64,000 nucleotides of DNA. Origin: Tanypteryx hageni. Lineage: Eukaryota; Arthropoda; Insecta; Odonata; Petaluridae. The notes below the pieces were generated by a model. That model did no database searches and was not told the DNA's origin. It worked only from the letters and a program-made list of their open reading frames with translations. Positions 1 through 13,500 of this stretch are shown in pieces (positions within the stretch are counted from its first letter, which is position 1; each line of letters opens with the position of its first letter). Position numbers and translations under genes: made by a program. The stretch lies in the NCBI GenBank assembly GCA_028673005.1, contig CM054116.1, positions 66,725,211-66,789,210 of the forward strand, written 5' to 3'.

Positions 1-1563
1 CCATGTTTCTGCCCCATACAATGCTATACTCCATACGTAGCATTTTATCAACTTCTTGCGGATATCTTCCCTTATATTCCCTGTAAGTAGTTGTTTCTTT
101 CTCCTGAAAGCCGCTTTTGCTTTTCCTATTCTAGTTTTGATCTCATCCGTACATTTTGCCTCTCGTGTTATGATACTTCCAAGGTATTTATATTCTGAAA
201 CTTGTTCTAATGGCTTTCCCCCAATAGTTATGTTCAGATTCTCTTCTTTACCCGATATTCGAATGACCTTGGATTTTTCTGTATTTATTTCCATACCGTA
301 TTTTCTACCTGTTATCACTAGTCTATTTATCATTTTTTGTAGCTCCTCTTCCTTTCTTGCTAGAAGTACTTGATCATCTGCGTATTTCACTGTTCTTATA
401 ATCCTTCCTCCAATTTTGAAATCCCCTGTGCCTTCTAAAGCTTCTTGCATTACACTTTCTCCATATATATTGAATAGGGTTGGCGATAGGCAGCAGCCTT
501 GTCTTACTCCTCTACCGATATTTATTCCGCAGGTGTCCACATTCTCAAACCTGACCTTTACAACTTGATTCTCATATAGATTCCTAATCAGTCTCCTGTC
601 TTTCCAGTCTACACCTATATCCTTTAATATCTTCATCAACTTTACCCAATTTACTCTATCAAAGGCCTTCTGCCAGTCTACGAAACATGCGCAGATATCT
701 TGACTGTATTCTATTGCCCTTTCTGATATGATTCTAACTACTCCTATAGCATCTCTAGTTCCTCGTCCTTTTCTGAAACCGAATTGATCTTCCCCTATTA
801 TTTCTTCTGCCTTTTTCTCCAGCCTTTTATTAAGAATCCTCGTGATGATCTTCGATGTGTGTGACAGAAGGCTTATAGTTCTGTAATCTTTACACTGCAT
901 TGCCTTTGGCTTCTTCTTTAGAGGGATCATTGTTACTTCTAGGAAATCGTGAGGCCACTCTCCCGTGTCGTAAATCTTATTAATTAATTTCGTGATCACT
1001 TTTAGTCCTTCTGATCCTATGACTTTAAGTATCTCAGCCGGTATTCCATCGCTGCCCGTGGCTTTCCCCTTCTTTAGTTCCACTATCGCCTTTTCTACTT
1101 CGCTCTCCATAATACTTGGTCCTAAGTTGTCTTCTTCAATGTTTTCCTCATTTTCCAGTTCTATTTTTGCCGCTCCTGCCTGTTTGCTGTATAATTCTTT
1201 AATGTATTCTTCCCATACCTGTGCTACATCCTTTGTTTCTGAGACTATCTTCCCATCCGTATTCATAATTCCTTTACCACAAATTCCATTAGACTTCTTA
1301 TCTTCTAATTCCAGTGCCCTAGCGTACATCATATCGTACCGTCCTAACTTCTCCATTTGTTCTATTTCATCACATTTTCCTTTTATCCAATTTTCTCTAG
1401 CTTTATCTGTTACCCTTCTCAACTCATTGTTTATACGCCTATAGTTGGCTCTACCTTCTTCACTGTTAACGTTTTTCCATTTTCGTCTCTCATCCATTTT
1501 CTCCAGCATTTCCTTCGTGATCCATGGTTTTCTGATTAACAATATAATTATTATTATTTTCGT
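1..1563 (-). CDS. Reverse transcriptase of a 5'-truncated non-LTR retrotransposon (LINE), running off the window
   Basis: Read on the minus strand, all 521 codons from 1563 to 1 are open; a TAA sits just upstream at 1566-1564. Recognisable LINE sequence starts near 1533 with RKPWITKEMLEKMDERRKW, the usual linker before the RT domain, so the endonuclease half is missing (5' truncation). RT landmarks follow in order: KKGKATGSDGIPAEILK (about 1071-1021), FRKGRGTRDAI, FVDWQKAFDRVNW with the motif-A aspartate near 678, RGVRQGCCLSPTLFNIY (near 515-460), and the catalytic YADD at 384-373 (YADDQVLLA). The frame is still in the thumb/connector (ALYGAETW) at position 1. The product would copy element RNA at a nicked target site. 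The motifs suggest an RTE/L1-like lineage, but I cannot fix the clade. The first Met is codon 1509-1507; no native start survives. The unbroken frame implies a young insertion. Confidence 0.93.
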
Positions 1564-2260
1564 TTATTGAAATAATAATTCATGGTAGAGGTGTGAGAAA
1601 TGAAATAACTCAACTTTTTCCTCCATTTATTTCCGGTTAAATAACACCAACTTTGTTTTGCTTCTACACTCCCATGACTCTCTTTTCACAAGATTTCCGA
1701 GCATCAAATATACAACTAGAGACCAAGGGAATCAGACAGCTCAAGATTGAACTCGGCTCTTAGGAAATCCCACCAAATCGGTACTCGCACCGACTTACGA
1801 ACCTGCCTTTTGACAAACATTTGTATCTCCTCAGATCACGTACCGTTAGGACAGCGGGAACGAAGTCCGCCGTCAACAAAAACAAAGTGCACGTTCTACG
1901 ACTCGGAAAAAATAAAATATGCGAAGCGATGAAAACGAGAGAAATCCCTCGCGCGCACGCACAATGGATCGCGAGGCTTCGGAAGCCAACAACTACTTCG
2001 CGTTGCTATGCCGCCTCGAGTGAGATCGATATGAGGGCATTTAAGTGCCGAAGTGTATGAGTCGAATCTCATCCTTCCTCCCTCAACCCTCTCAATTCCT
2101 CCAGCGCGCCCTATGAAGCCGACAGGGATGCTTGATGAAAAAAATCCTTTGTGAAGCCAATTATGGACAGAGGTGGGGTAGGGAGGAGAGGTATTTAATT
2201 CGTACGCTTTAGTCATGCCGGCGGAATGCTTATAGTGGCGACGCACGTGCTAGGGTGTGG
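1564..2260. other. Non-coding flank upstream of the LINE
   Basis: Moderately GC-balanced sequence with short overlapping frames on both strands. None shows codon structure, a known motif or a plausible exon. The AT-rich stretch 1534-1575 (ATAATAATAATT and neighbours) probably marks the 5' junction and target site of the truncated LINE. Confidence 0.5.
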
Positions 2261-2269
2261 CGTTCACGG

Positions 2270-3360
2270 CCCACCCCCGATGCGGAACACAAGGGCCGAA
2301 TGAGAGCTGAGTGAGAGAGAGGTAAGGGATAGAGAGAGAGAGAGACGAGAAGAAACGAGAACGGGGAGGGATAGACAGATAGGGAAGAACAAAGGGCGGC
2401 ATGGGCGCAAACATTTTAGGTAATGGTGTTTATCCGGGCTACATTTGAGACTAGAAAGCATCCCATTCCGGCCGATCCTAAAGTTAGGCAAGGGAGAGGG
2501 GAGGATGGAAAATGTCTTAAAAATAAACTGGACGGCATTGGACTTTTGATATCAACACCTGAATTAAGTCGATCGTGCGTAACACTTGATCGAGTTGAAT
2601 TCGCAACTGGGTCAAGAAAAAAAGGAAAACTGGAAACACGATCCCTCTATTAGAAAGTCTCCTCTTCCGCCACATCCTAAACAGGAAGACACAAGTAAAA
2701 CAAGAAAAAGTTTTAAAGAACTGAGAAAGAGAATTGACGGTCGGCGACTTGTACACGACAGGCGTATCGAGTTCTCTCGACCACATTCTGACTATAACTA
2801 TATTCCATTACCTGCCGGTGAATCAGGGCAATAGAGATAGAGTAAATAAAGAGGCAATAGGGCGGAGAAATGAATAAGAAACGAACGGGAAGAGATAGAA
2901 ACCAGGGAAGAGTTACAGGGGATAAAGGAAAGAAACATAAAGTCGAACATAGAAAAGGGTCGAAAGAAGGAATGGAGGATTGGATTACAGAAAGAAGATG
3001 GATATATAGCGAGGAGATAAGAAAAAAAGGAAGAAGAAAGGAAAGAGGGCGCAGCAGCCATGTAGGTAACGCCACCTATTCCCTCGTAACACGTGGGTGG
3101 GTGTGGCGGAGGGATTTTCAGAGGGTCCGGGAGGAAAAAGAGAGAGAAACGCGCTATAAAGGATTCAACCCCTTTCAAATGTCAAACCCTTGTCTCTCCG
3201 GTTATGGAGCCCTTGACCCTTCGCGGGAACCTTCACTTATTACATCTCTTCGAAAGGGAGCCATTGCAAGGGGAGGAGAAAAAGAAGAGAGGCGACCAGA
3301 TGGCGAGACGAGAGAAGACAATAGGAAAACTCTTCTCCCATCGAAAGATAATTGACGAGG
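2270..3360. repeat. Purine-rich, strand-asymmetric tract with GA microsatellites
   Basis: The plus strand is dominated by A and G (GAGAGA at 2328-2346, then GGAAGAGA-type runs to about 3350). The open frames here are charged or serine/leucine-rich translations of this bias, not genes. A role as GAGA-factor sites or a non-B DNA tract is possible, but it is inference only. Confidence 0.6.
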
Positions 3361-6300
3361 TGAGGCACTGCCTTTACACAATTATTTTCTTTCCCGTCAT
3401 TCGCATTCATTTTCACTTTAAAACATCGATTTCTCGGCTAACATCGTAACAAAAACCATGTTTCAACCTGCCTGTTCTCAATACTATTACAACTCTTATC
3501 AGCTGATGGAAGACTTATAAAGAACGTTACTCTAAAAACCCCACCGTATACAAATCACCCCCGCATAAACTCATTAAACTTGCTCAACTGAGTCGACAAA
3601 CAATGATAAAATGATAAATCGCCTAACAACCGCATAAAGCGTTTCCGAAAGGCAGAGATGCAGCGTCGCGATAATGAAGCCCTGAAAAGCTGTCGGTGCA
3701 ATATTATAAATCTTAAAGGAGTGGAGGATTATTGAGTGTACCTCATTGTGCCTATGGGAAGTGTGTTAATATTTGAAGTTTTATATCAAGGATGGAATTT
3801 CAGCCGCTTGGTCAAATATTTCAGTTGATATCAAGATATTCCTTACACGATAATTGACTGATAGCGATAAGTACTATGGATTCACCACGACCGCTCGGAA
3901 GATTTCGCAAAGGGCCCAACTAAATGCTTCGTTCAAAATGAAAATAATAACGCAATAATCTATCTGCATTTCCAATCATCTCGTCTAAAATCCTTAAATT
4001 AAAATAATCTCGGAAATAGGTAACAGTTGAACGCTTTTTTATAATATAAAAATTTACGCAATATTAGGAAATAAAAATAAAAGCTAAACTAAAACACAAT
4101 CAAAGTGAAAAACTTATATATATTTGATGTCACGGCGGGAAAATTCTCTCGAATATTTTACTACATTTAGAGGCACGCTCCACAATCTGAAAACTTTCAT
4201 TGCCAAAAAAAGGAACAACCTCACTTAACAAGTCCGCCCGAGAGGAGGATATTCGACGAGAAAGCAAAAACATTTCATCCTTGGAAACATTCCTTCGGGG
4301 CGCTAATGATTTTTTAACGCCGAAAATACCAAACAAAAAAACTCGCTAAATTTGCATGATGAGACGACAAAAACGAAAATTTAACATCGAAAGGCTAATA
4401 TCCGATTCGATTATCGCACGTTAGCCACGCGTCGTTTTGACCAAACTCGATCTCGCGAATTAACAACAAGGCTGGGAAATCGATCGGCCGATCAATTACA
4501 ACCGGAAAACAGCCGACGCACAAAAATATCCACATCACTCAGACATTATGCTAAACATTCACGCACACCTTCGATCCAAGACACAGATACGTTTCGTGAC
4601 GGGATGCAGTAACGCTGGAAAGACTTGAATACCTCTCAATTATCTCCTAAAATGGATCAGGAGCGCTCTACGATTCCTCTGTAACCCCTCCCGCTTCTCG
4701 TTTCCCGAGAATTCCCAACCCTCCCCTCTACCGAACGAAACGAAATGAACGACGACATCGCTCACACATCAGGGACTGATTACGCCAAAAAACAAAGCGA
4801 CATTAAGGAAGTTGATGTTTGCTTCATAACGGTTCCGCTTAAGAATTTTTTACACTCACGTGACACGACTCCCAGAAGCCGAGGGGTAGGTATAGGATCC
4901 TCCACACGTGGGTTACCTGCGGACTCCGTTCCTTCCTTAAAGGGTTCCTCCCTTCCTTTTCCCACCCCGCTCTGTCCGCCCCTCAGCGCCTCCGCCACCT
5001 ATCTGACGCAGAAAGAGAGAGAGAGAGGAAGAGCGAAGGAGAGAAAGGAACGAGACCGCACGTGTAGTTCGATATGGCCGGTGAGTACGGAGCCTGGCAC
5101 GAGAGAACAAGAGAGTTCACTCCACTGCCGCACACGGAAATATCGTCCTTTTAAACGAAAGGGGAGTAGTTCTGTAAAAGACACCACCGCTTCGGTCCTG
5201 TATACACTGGATTGAGATTAATCAACAACGATAGTCCACTCTCCTTCGTGTTCTGCCGCGAATAAGGTCCTCGGTTCACTATTATTACTGGGACATCGAA
5301 GACGGCCAATAATCACATACACAAAACCATTATTCCTACTTGTGGAAACAGTCGGTACGATACATTGCTTCCAGACCTGCGAGCTCCGCGGCCCGCAAGA
5401 CCTCACTGACGACGCCGTCGGGTCTAGCGAGAGACGTCGTCCGAGCGGAGGCGAGAAAATCCGAAGATAGCCGAATGGAAGGTTCCCCACTGCGACGCAC
5501 GCCCTCCCTAAAATGCCGCGGAGAGAACTGTCCCCAGCGGAGTCGCTTGAAAAAAAGCCTCGCGGGCGGTAAAGAGAAGAGAAAATCAGAAAGTTTTCTA
5601 CGGAAATTTTTAAAAGAATGTTTAAACCTACGATATTATGAAACTTCAGATCCGAAGGAAAATCTGTGACTATTGGACAAGTCGCGATAAGCAATTTCTA
5701 GTATGTACGAGCAACTCGTAGATTGACCATGGGGAAAATTAGAAGCAAACATTAAATTAAATTAGAGTTGCCGCTTCGCTTATTGATTTCACTAAAAACA
5801 TCGAGTTATATCTCAAGATAGATCTTATAATGAATCCAAATTCTTAGCTAGGTAGTGAATAATTTCAATTTTCAGCACCCACGTCCACGTTGTTTTAGCA
5901 GCACTTAAAGCACTTGTGATGACCTTTCCGGCGTTGTTAAAATTGGCGAAACATAAACCATTGGGGAAATTACAGGTCTTAAGAGCTCCTCTATACTGTC
6001 ACCCACGCATAAGTCCCAAAGAGAGATTGTGAAAAATCTTCGATGCACCAATTACACAACCGAAGCACTTATTTCTATTGAACATCCCCTTTATAGCGTC
6101 CACACAAGGGCGTGACAGACCAAGACATGGAATCATCGGTTGACTACGATTTTATAAAAATAATTTCCTATTAATAATTTCAACCAACTATTTTGGAAAC
6201 AATTCGCAAAATATTATCCGTAAAAACGTTAGACACGAAACATGATTAAACGACAACGTGCTAAAAGGTAATACGTAGCCATTATAAAATTAACCATTAT

Positions 6301-7235
6301 TTTGTACCTACGATGGCATCGACTTTGAATGAAGCGAATTGCAATACACAAGCATTAAAGCAAAATAAACTAATTATTCAATTACTTTAAAGGCATAAAC
6401 GTTGGATCTTCTCGTATTTCGCTTATCGGCCGAATCTTTCTGAAGTCCTTGCCAAAACTATTCGTATGGAACTTAATGTAGTAAATTAAAAAATACATAG
6501 CGGTATCTCGGAGAAAATAAATCTATCTGACAAAGTGGACACACACATGAGAACCCTTCGAGGTTTTTGCGGGGTCACGAGCATCACGCGACATGACGTG
6601 ATCTCGCAAACGGCTACGGGATTGAATAACGATTTTTTCACGGTCCCCGGAATGCGTCGATCAAAAGTCGGAATGAATAACGACGCGAGGAAATTTCGCC
6701 ATCGATCGATCAAAAAACGCAGCATATCAGAAACTGAAATACAAAAATTCTGAGATTGAACTGATATACTGACATTTTAACCGAACCGAGCAACTTTTAA
6801 AATTCGCGTAAACGGAGGAGCAGCGGGAGCTTTTTTTTTTTCAATTACATCCTGAATGTTTTCGGCTTAAAATTAACTGAATGAAATGCATAACCAAATA
6901 CTCTTTGTAGCCAAAAAATACAAATCGCCAATTTTTATTCTAAATAAATTATAATAAATAGATCGGAAAATTGCCGCTGATGACGACTAACCTTTAGCAT
7001 GTAAATAGTCCCCCTCGGTGGAAATTAAACGATTATTAATACTAATAATAATCATCGCATTACGGAATATTACATAATCAAAGATTATGACGTAATCGTA
7101 GCTGAAAAGTGCGTCTGGCTCATTCAACCTTCAAAGGACTCGTCTAAACCACGTGCGGATTTTACACGAAAACACGCCTCGGCTGGTCCTATCCAAATTA
7201 CGGATCATCTCCCACAATCACTAACCTTACCCAAA
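3361..7235. other. Unique-looking non-coding DNA
   Basis: Alternating AT-rich and moderately GC-rich sequence with no domain-bearing frame, no tRNA-like box pair and no terminal repeats that I could see. Poly-T runs occur (for example near 6831). A short GC-rich patch around 5380-5580 has many CpGs but no convincing exon. Confidence 0.5.
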
Positions 7236-7930
7236 CAGACTAAATTATTTCATTCGGGAAACCTGGACGAAATAACCTCCCTCCTGCGAGATTTACTCTC
7301 CCTACCTCTCGGAAGTCAGGGACGAAGGTCGGGAAAAAAGGCGAGATGCATGGAAGAGATACAACCCACCCTAGTACGCATCCCAACGCCCTCCCTCTCT
7401 CCCTACTCTCTCCATCCAACTCTTTCACCGCCAGCCTTAATTCGTAATCCCCGAACGGCGATGGGAGCTGAAGGGGAAGAACACAAGCGCGTAGAGAGAG
7501 GGTTTTTTCGAGGAGATAAATGTTAAGGGCGTCGGAGTGCACCGAGTAAAGAGAGGGGATGGAACTACCGCCGCCGCTGCTCTTTCTCCTTCCTTTTTCC
7601 TCCAATCACGGCCCAGGTGGGGGATGAAAGGAGAAAGGGGAGAGTGGAAGAGTAGGGAAATGAAGGGGAGGAAAGGATGGTGAGGGAGAGGAGGGAAAAG
7701 CGGAGGTAATAAGGGTCTGCGACAACCCGGTAACACGACAGCGAGTGCCGAAGGGGAGGAAGAGGGAAAAAGGGTGTAAGGATAGGATCGGTGGGGGAAA
7801 TATGAGAGCGAGGAATAGCGCGTCTTCGGTTCGATTGCAAAAAAGTAAAAGAACGCGACAGTAAGAGAGAGAGGTTCGCTCGACCGGTGGGAGATGGATA
7901 AGGAATCTCGCCTCGCAATTCCATCTAATA
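7236..7930. repeat. Purine-rich tract
   Basis: The plus strand is a long run of G and A (GGGAGAGTGGAAGAG, GGGAGAGGAGGGAAAA). The three overlapping minus-strand frames read as Ser/Pro/Leu-rich peptides, as expected from a pyrimidine strand. I do not annotate them as genes. Confidence 0.6.
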
Positions 7931-10900
7931 TCGATTTATTTCCTCGATCGATAATCGATCGCGGCGGGAAAAGTTCGGGAGATGAATGAATTATTCAGTT
8001 TCCATTTGGACACAACCCTAATGGGGATAATTCGGAATAACTGGATTCGCTGCTTCTTTTCGTAGGAAATGCTGAATGTCGATCGCGCATTTCTCCGAAT
8101 TTTAAAAACGGTCCCGCGGACCACGAAGTACTTACGCTTCGAGTGAAATTGAATCGCATAGTAACGAGTCGGTGAGAAACAAAAGGGAAATTCGCAAGTT
8201 TTTTTCTACTTTGAATTTACATTCCTTGCAGAGAATTCGAAGCGTCTTGAAACGAACAGTGAAGTTTTGAAAGAGGTAGCGTAAGGGGGTTTCTTAGCTT
8301 GTCAAATGTGATTTTTCTGAAATTTTCTTGTGATTTGTATCTAAGAGAAGTTATATAAGCTAAACTACCAAGATAACATTGAGATATGCGAACCTTTGTT
8401 GGGTCGATTATGTTCTGCAGCGAGTTGCTTGCCGCGTATTTCCACAAATATGAAAACAACACACATCTATTACATGCGCTGCTAAATTTAAAAATTTTAA
8501 TACATAAAATAAACGAATTTTATGAAACGTGTCAATAATTTCTTTACCGTGGAAAACATAATTTGAAAGAGTACTTTCACTAATAATTGAGAATTACATG
8601 TAGGTTGCGTATAGTAGACGGAATAAAATGTCTATATATTTTATCCCGACTATGAGAAGAACTGCCTGATTAATACGAGCCATGTTTATGATACCATGCG
8701 GTAACTTCAGGCTACGATGGCTTAATATTAAAATATACGGCGTACAAAATCGTAAAGAGCGCCAAGGACACCATGAAATTACGTAAGTGGATAAAAATAC
8801 GAGAATAATTATTCAAAAACCATTGAGCGGGAAACTACAGCGAAAAGCATGCTCAGAGAGGAATTGAAAATATGAAGGTAGTAGGGCAAGAAACAAACAA
8901 AGATGTTTTCCTTAAATTTAGGAAGAAAGCATTTTGGTTACTCAAGAGAAACAGGAGTGTTATCAATGGATACCGGCTGTTAGAGAAGAGTTAGAGAAAG
9001 TTAAGTGTTACCTGGGAGATAAGGACGGTAGCGCTGACATGTATCTCCAATTAACAGAAAAACATGGCAAGGAATACTCCGTTACGAACTGAGGGCAGGA
9101 TTCCATTGCACTGCTATGCAGAAGTTTCTCTCTCTTTTTAGTTCTAGAATGCTCACATTTCACCAAGAAACCAAATCGCGCATTAAATGCACCTAGATAC
9201 TCAAAGAGTAACAATCCTAAGTGACTCCGTAACTAACATGAGGACCTCAAAACTACAGCGAGAAATTTCGATATAAAACATTGAAATTATGAAACCTACC
9301 GTGAAGTGAAAAATGCAAAAACACAGCCACAAATTAATTGGCTGGAAAATATGCGCAAGTTAATGAATGCTTTCAGAATCCGACGCCATGAAAAAACAAT
9401 TCTCCAAATTTTAAACTGCCTTAATAATACCCCTTCGAGTCCATAATTTATCCATAAGTCGAAAGGTGATTAAGCAGGGACGCAGAGAAAGCCGCACTTA
9501 AAGGACATTTTTATATAAGATAGTGTCAGATGCATATAATTAACTTATTGATTTATTAAGAAAACGCTAGAGGAACCGACAGGCATCCTAAATTATTTCC
9601 GAGTGACTTTTTTTTGTCCATTAACGGCACACCGGAGATCGACATAAATTACGAAACCAATCAACGGTGGCGGGACCCCTTGTTTTCGCAATCAAATCCG
9701 AAACATTAAGGCGGTCATTCCGGGAGCCATATCTTCTATCGCGCAAAAGTTAACGTCTCAATTTTCTCAATTTACGCACACAACGATTGCTCCGAAACGA
9801 ATTGTTACGTTATTTCGTTAATTAGGGCCGCGTAAAATCGCTCGACTTTTAATCCCTGTTAGCCGTGAAGTGCAGGGGCGCCATATTGCCACATTTTAAA
9901 GCCCTACTCCGTTTTAGCGCTGAAATGGAAAGAGCGAGTTCGTAGAGTGTGTGAGTTGGAGGAAGATAGAGAGAGAGACAAACATAAAGAGAGAAATCCT
10001 TAGGGTCCACATTGCTCAAACGACATAATGGCATCAAGCCCGCCCTCCCTACCTCCCACCTTACTCCATCTCATAACTCCATCCGGGCCTTAATTGAATC
10101 TCGTTCAAATATAATCACCGCCCAGAATATTACTCCCTAATTCCGAGAGGCGGCAGCTAGTGGACCAGCGAGAGAATGCTAAATTGGTACAGCCCGCGCG
10201 CGCTTTACTCGGCGAGAGGAAAAGGACCGTGAGATCCATTAAAAAGTGGGAGGAAAAGGGGAGGGAAAATTACAACGCCGGTAATAGCGAAAATATAAAT
10301 GACGGTCGAGAGGGAACGTATATTCTCCGGTAGTTTTCACGGGAATCAAAGCGACGCTTTTCGGGACTGTCGAAAAAAAATCTTATTTTCCCGGGTTTCG
10401 AGGAGGAGAGAGTACCTTACGAACCAGTCGAGCGAAACGTGATCAAGTGACACGTTTACGTGTAAATACTTTTAAGGGCGCGTCGATGGAAGAAAACTGA
10501 CGCGGTATGAGCAGAAACACCCGGTTTCTAAGGTGGACCTTTTGTTATAGGGTTTTTTAATTTTTATGCGCCTTAGCCGGCAAGCAAAAACGTTTTTACG
10601 GTCGGAATAATTCTAATGGAGGAAAAAATAATAAGCATAAAATCTTTCTAAATAAAAGGTAACAAGATGAAGATTATTTTTATTTTCTAGTTAATATTGC
10701 GAGATAAAAAGCAAAACTTTCTTGATGACTCTAAAGGCGACATTAAATAAAAAACGCAGACATTGCTTTATTCATACGTACCCACTTGTATCCCAACGTT
10801 GCATATATGGGAGATAAGAACTACGGTTAAATAATTCGCGTATACTTTAATAGCAAAGAAGACCAAACGCCTTTTTAACACCTTTTTTCTTATAATAATC

Positions 10901-11175
10901 TTCCAGAGGCCATCCACGAAAATATTCCCTTAATAAAATCGTCGTCCTTAACGAATTTAAAAATAAACACCGACTGAGACGTGTTACATTCCTAAACCGT
11001 CAACTTTTCTCCTCCGTGAAGGTTAAGGAAAAGAAAACAACAAAACGCGTCTCCGTCTTTAAATGGAACGCTTTTCGATGCGACTGAGAGCCATTAGGCA
11101 GGATGACGGAGAGATAGCAAAATGATTCCTATAAAGAAACACATTCGGACGATTATTCTTCTCGCCGGCGTCTCA
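7931..11175. other. Non-coding DNA, no recognised feature
   Basis: No conserved domain, RNA gene or repeat boundary was seen. A few CpG-containing GC-rich patches (9610-9860, 10120-10460) interrupt AT-rich sequence. They could be regulatory, but nothing in the sequence identifies a function. Confidence 0.45.
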
Positions 11176-13500
11176 TCGCGTGCGAAACCCGCGCTGGAAG
11201 TTTTCCACTCCCTCTCCCCCTCCTCCGCCCTTTTCGCATCCGCCAATGCCACCGACCTTCCTCCGACTCATCTCGGAGGGAGAAAAAATCTTATGTAAAA
11301 AAAGCAGGATCGTACCGCCGATTTTATTTACTTTTCTCCGTCACCTCCCGCGATACACCTCCCTCCCCCTCACCTTTCCCGTCCTTCACCTCCCAAAAAC
11401 CGCCACCACAAACTCACGCTCGGTGACCCTCAATCTCGCTCCGAACAAAGCCCACAACGGGATTCGACACCTAACCAGAGGTCTGAGCGGGGTTGCAGCA
11501 CGCTCGGATCGAGAGGCGGAAGGGAGGTGGGAGGGGGAGAGGGGGCGGGGTGAGGGGCCAAGCACGAGGTTTTCCCGACGGGGAAGAGGGCGAGATGGAG
11601 AAGCGGACGGCGAGCTAGGGAGGGCGGAGATGTGAGTCAACGAACGCAACTCGATGTGGGTTGGGTACGGCGGAGGTACGTACACGCATCTTCCCCAATC
11701 CGCTACCCCACCCCCACCGTTACCTCCAAAAACCCTCCCCTACCTCTCTATCGCCGACGCCTCTCCCTTCCATCCCTCTCCCCCCTCCGCGAAAAAATTC
11801 TCTCCCTTCTCTCTCTCTCTCTCACCCTCCCTCGAAGCGACATTGATTGGCGCAGCGCCGACCCTCTGGTGGTACCCGCGCGAAGGAGCCGGCGTCGGGG
11901 TGGGCGGATCGATCCGGTCAGGATAAGCGTAAAAGGGGGAGGAAAGAGAGAGAGAGAGAGAGAGAGAGATGAGGGAGGAAGGGGTAGGAAGAGAACGTGA
12001 GGTGTGGAAGGGAGGGGGACTAGAAAGAGAGCCGTAGGGAGAGTGGTAGAGCGAGGAGGGGAGATGGTAAGAAGCGTAGAGGGAAAGAGGGAGATAGAAG
12101 GGAACGTAAGGAACCGCATGAGAAAGATTCGGAGAAGAGAGGAAGGACGGAAAGGAGGAGTGTCGAAGAGGAAGAATCGTAAGAACGGCCGTAAGGGATA
12201 AAGGAAGAATAGAGAGAGGGGATTTGGAGAGAGAGACAGAGAGAGGAGGGAGGAAAAAAAGAGATAGGGAAAGGGAGGCAGAGGGAAGTAGGGATAAGCA
12301 GGGATATGGATGATGAAATAGTGCGTGGATGTGAGAAGAGAGAGAATGGGGAAGAAACCGAGGCAAAGCGCGAACAGGAATGGGAAGAAAGGAGGGAAGA
12401 GAGAGAGAGCGGCAGTTTAAGATGAAGGGGAGGAAGCTGAATGGGGCTATGCGAAGAATAAGGGATTGGGAGATACCGCTACAAAAAACGGAAGGAAGAG
12501 TTTTTTGAGCGTAAGACCGGAAGATAGTCGAGATGAAAGAACGAATAAAAGTTTTTCTGAAAGACTAATCAAAAATTAAAATTAGACGAGGGAGAACGGA
12601 AGGGGAGGGAAAAGAGGGAAAAATATGCCAGAAAAATATCGAGCAAAGGAGGAAAGGACCATTAAGAAATTGCGAAAGTGGGAATTCGAAACAAGCTGCG
12701 AGCGAAAAAAGGAGGAAAAAGAATCTTCTGCGACGGAAACTTGATAATCACGCGCGGAGAGAAGAGGGTCGGACTAAGAAAGAGAATTTTCCACAAAGGA
12801 TTGAAGAGAGGATTGGAAAACGACCGCGGGGATGGAAAGGAGAGACTTACGGTAGAAGAGAAGCATCAAAGCGGGTTTACCGATTCGCAATGTAATGCAG
12901 TCCTTTTTTTCGGAGAAAAAAGGAGAAGCGTGGGAGCGGAATGAGTGCCGAGACGTGGAGGGGGGAAGAGAAAACGGAAAGTATGGAGATGGAGGGGGAG
13001 AGAGGGGGGGGAGAGGGGGGGAAAAGGGTGAGAAGGGGCGTGGCCCAGCTTTGTTGGGGTGTTGTACCACCAGATGGGACATCTCTCCCTCCGGAGGGGG
13101 GGAAAATATGCCGAAGCAGAGGTTGCGATACGGAAAAGAGAGAAAAGCAGTGGAAAAGAAAATGAGACGGACACCGAAAGAGAGGAGAAAGTAAAATAGG
13201 AGAGGAATTTAAGGAGGATAGAAAAAATAAAGGAGAGAGAGAGAAAGTGGAGAAGAGCGTGGTGAGACGGGGACTATCCATCCCGGAGGCCTATGTAGGC
13301 CAGGGGGATGAGCCATTTCGAAATAAATGGGAAGGAACATGAAAAGGTCACTTTTGTTACAGTTCCAGCGGAAATAAAGTCTCTGGAAATAAAAGGGGAT
13401 GGAGAAGACGGAGGGAGAGGCAAATGACGTATCGTATAACTCTGTATGAGGTGAAGGGATATATATATATAATGAAATATATGAATAAAATAAAACGCGA
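11176..13500. repeat. Long polypyrimidine-to-polypurine tract with (GA)n microsatellite
   Basis: From about 11190 to 11860 the plus strand is CT-rich. It then flips to a GA-rich strand from about 11930 to 13430, with a (GA) microsatellite at 11946-11970. The many overlapping frames are compositional: Ser/Pro/Leu on the pyrimidine strand, Arg/Glu/Gly on the purine strand. The mirror-like switch is the main feature. Such tracts can form triplex (H-DNA) structures, but that is inference. Confidence 0.6.

Noticed and set aside
56..1539. Plus-strand open frames over the first 1.5 kb as genes
   Set aside because: They are antisense shadows of the minus-strand reverse transcriptase frame.
11740..12366. 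208-aa Ser/Pro/Leu-rich minus-strand frame
   Set aside because: Three overlapping frames show the same low-complexity bias over a polypurine/polypyrimidine tract; no domain or codon signal.
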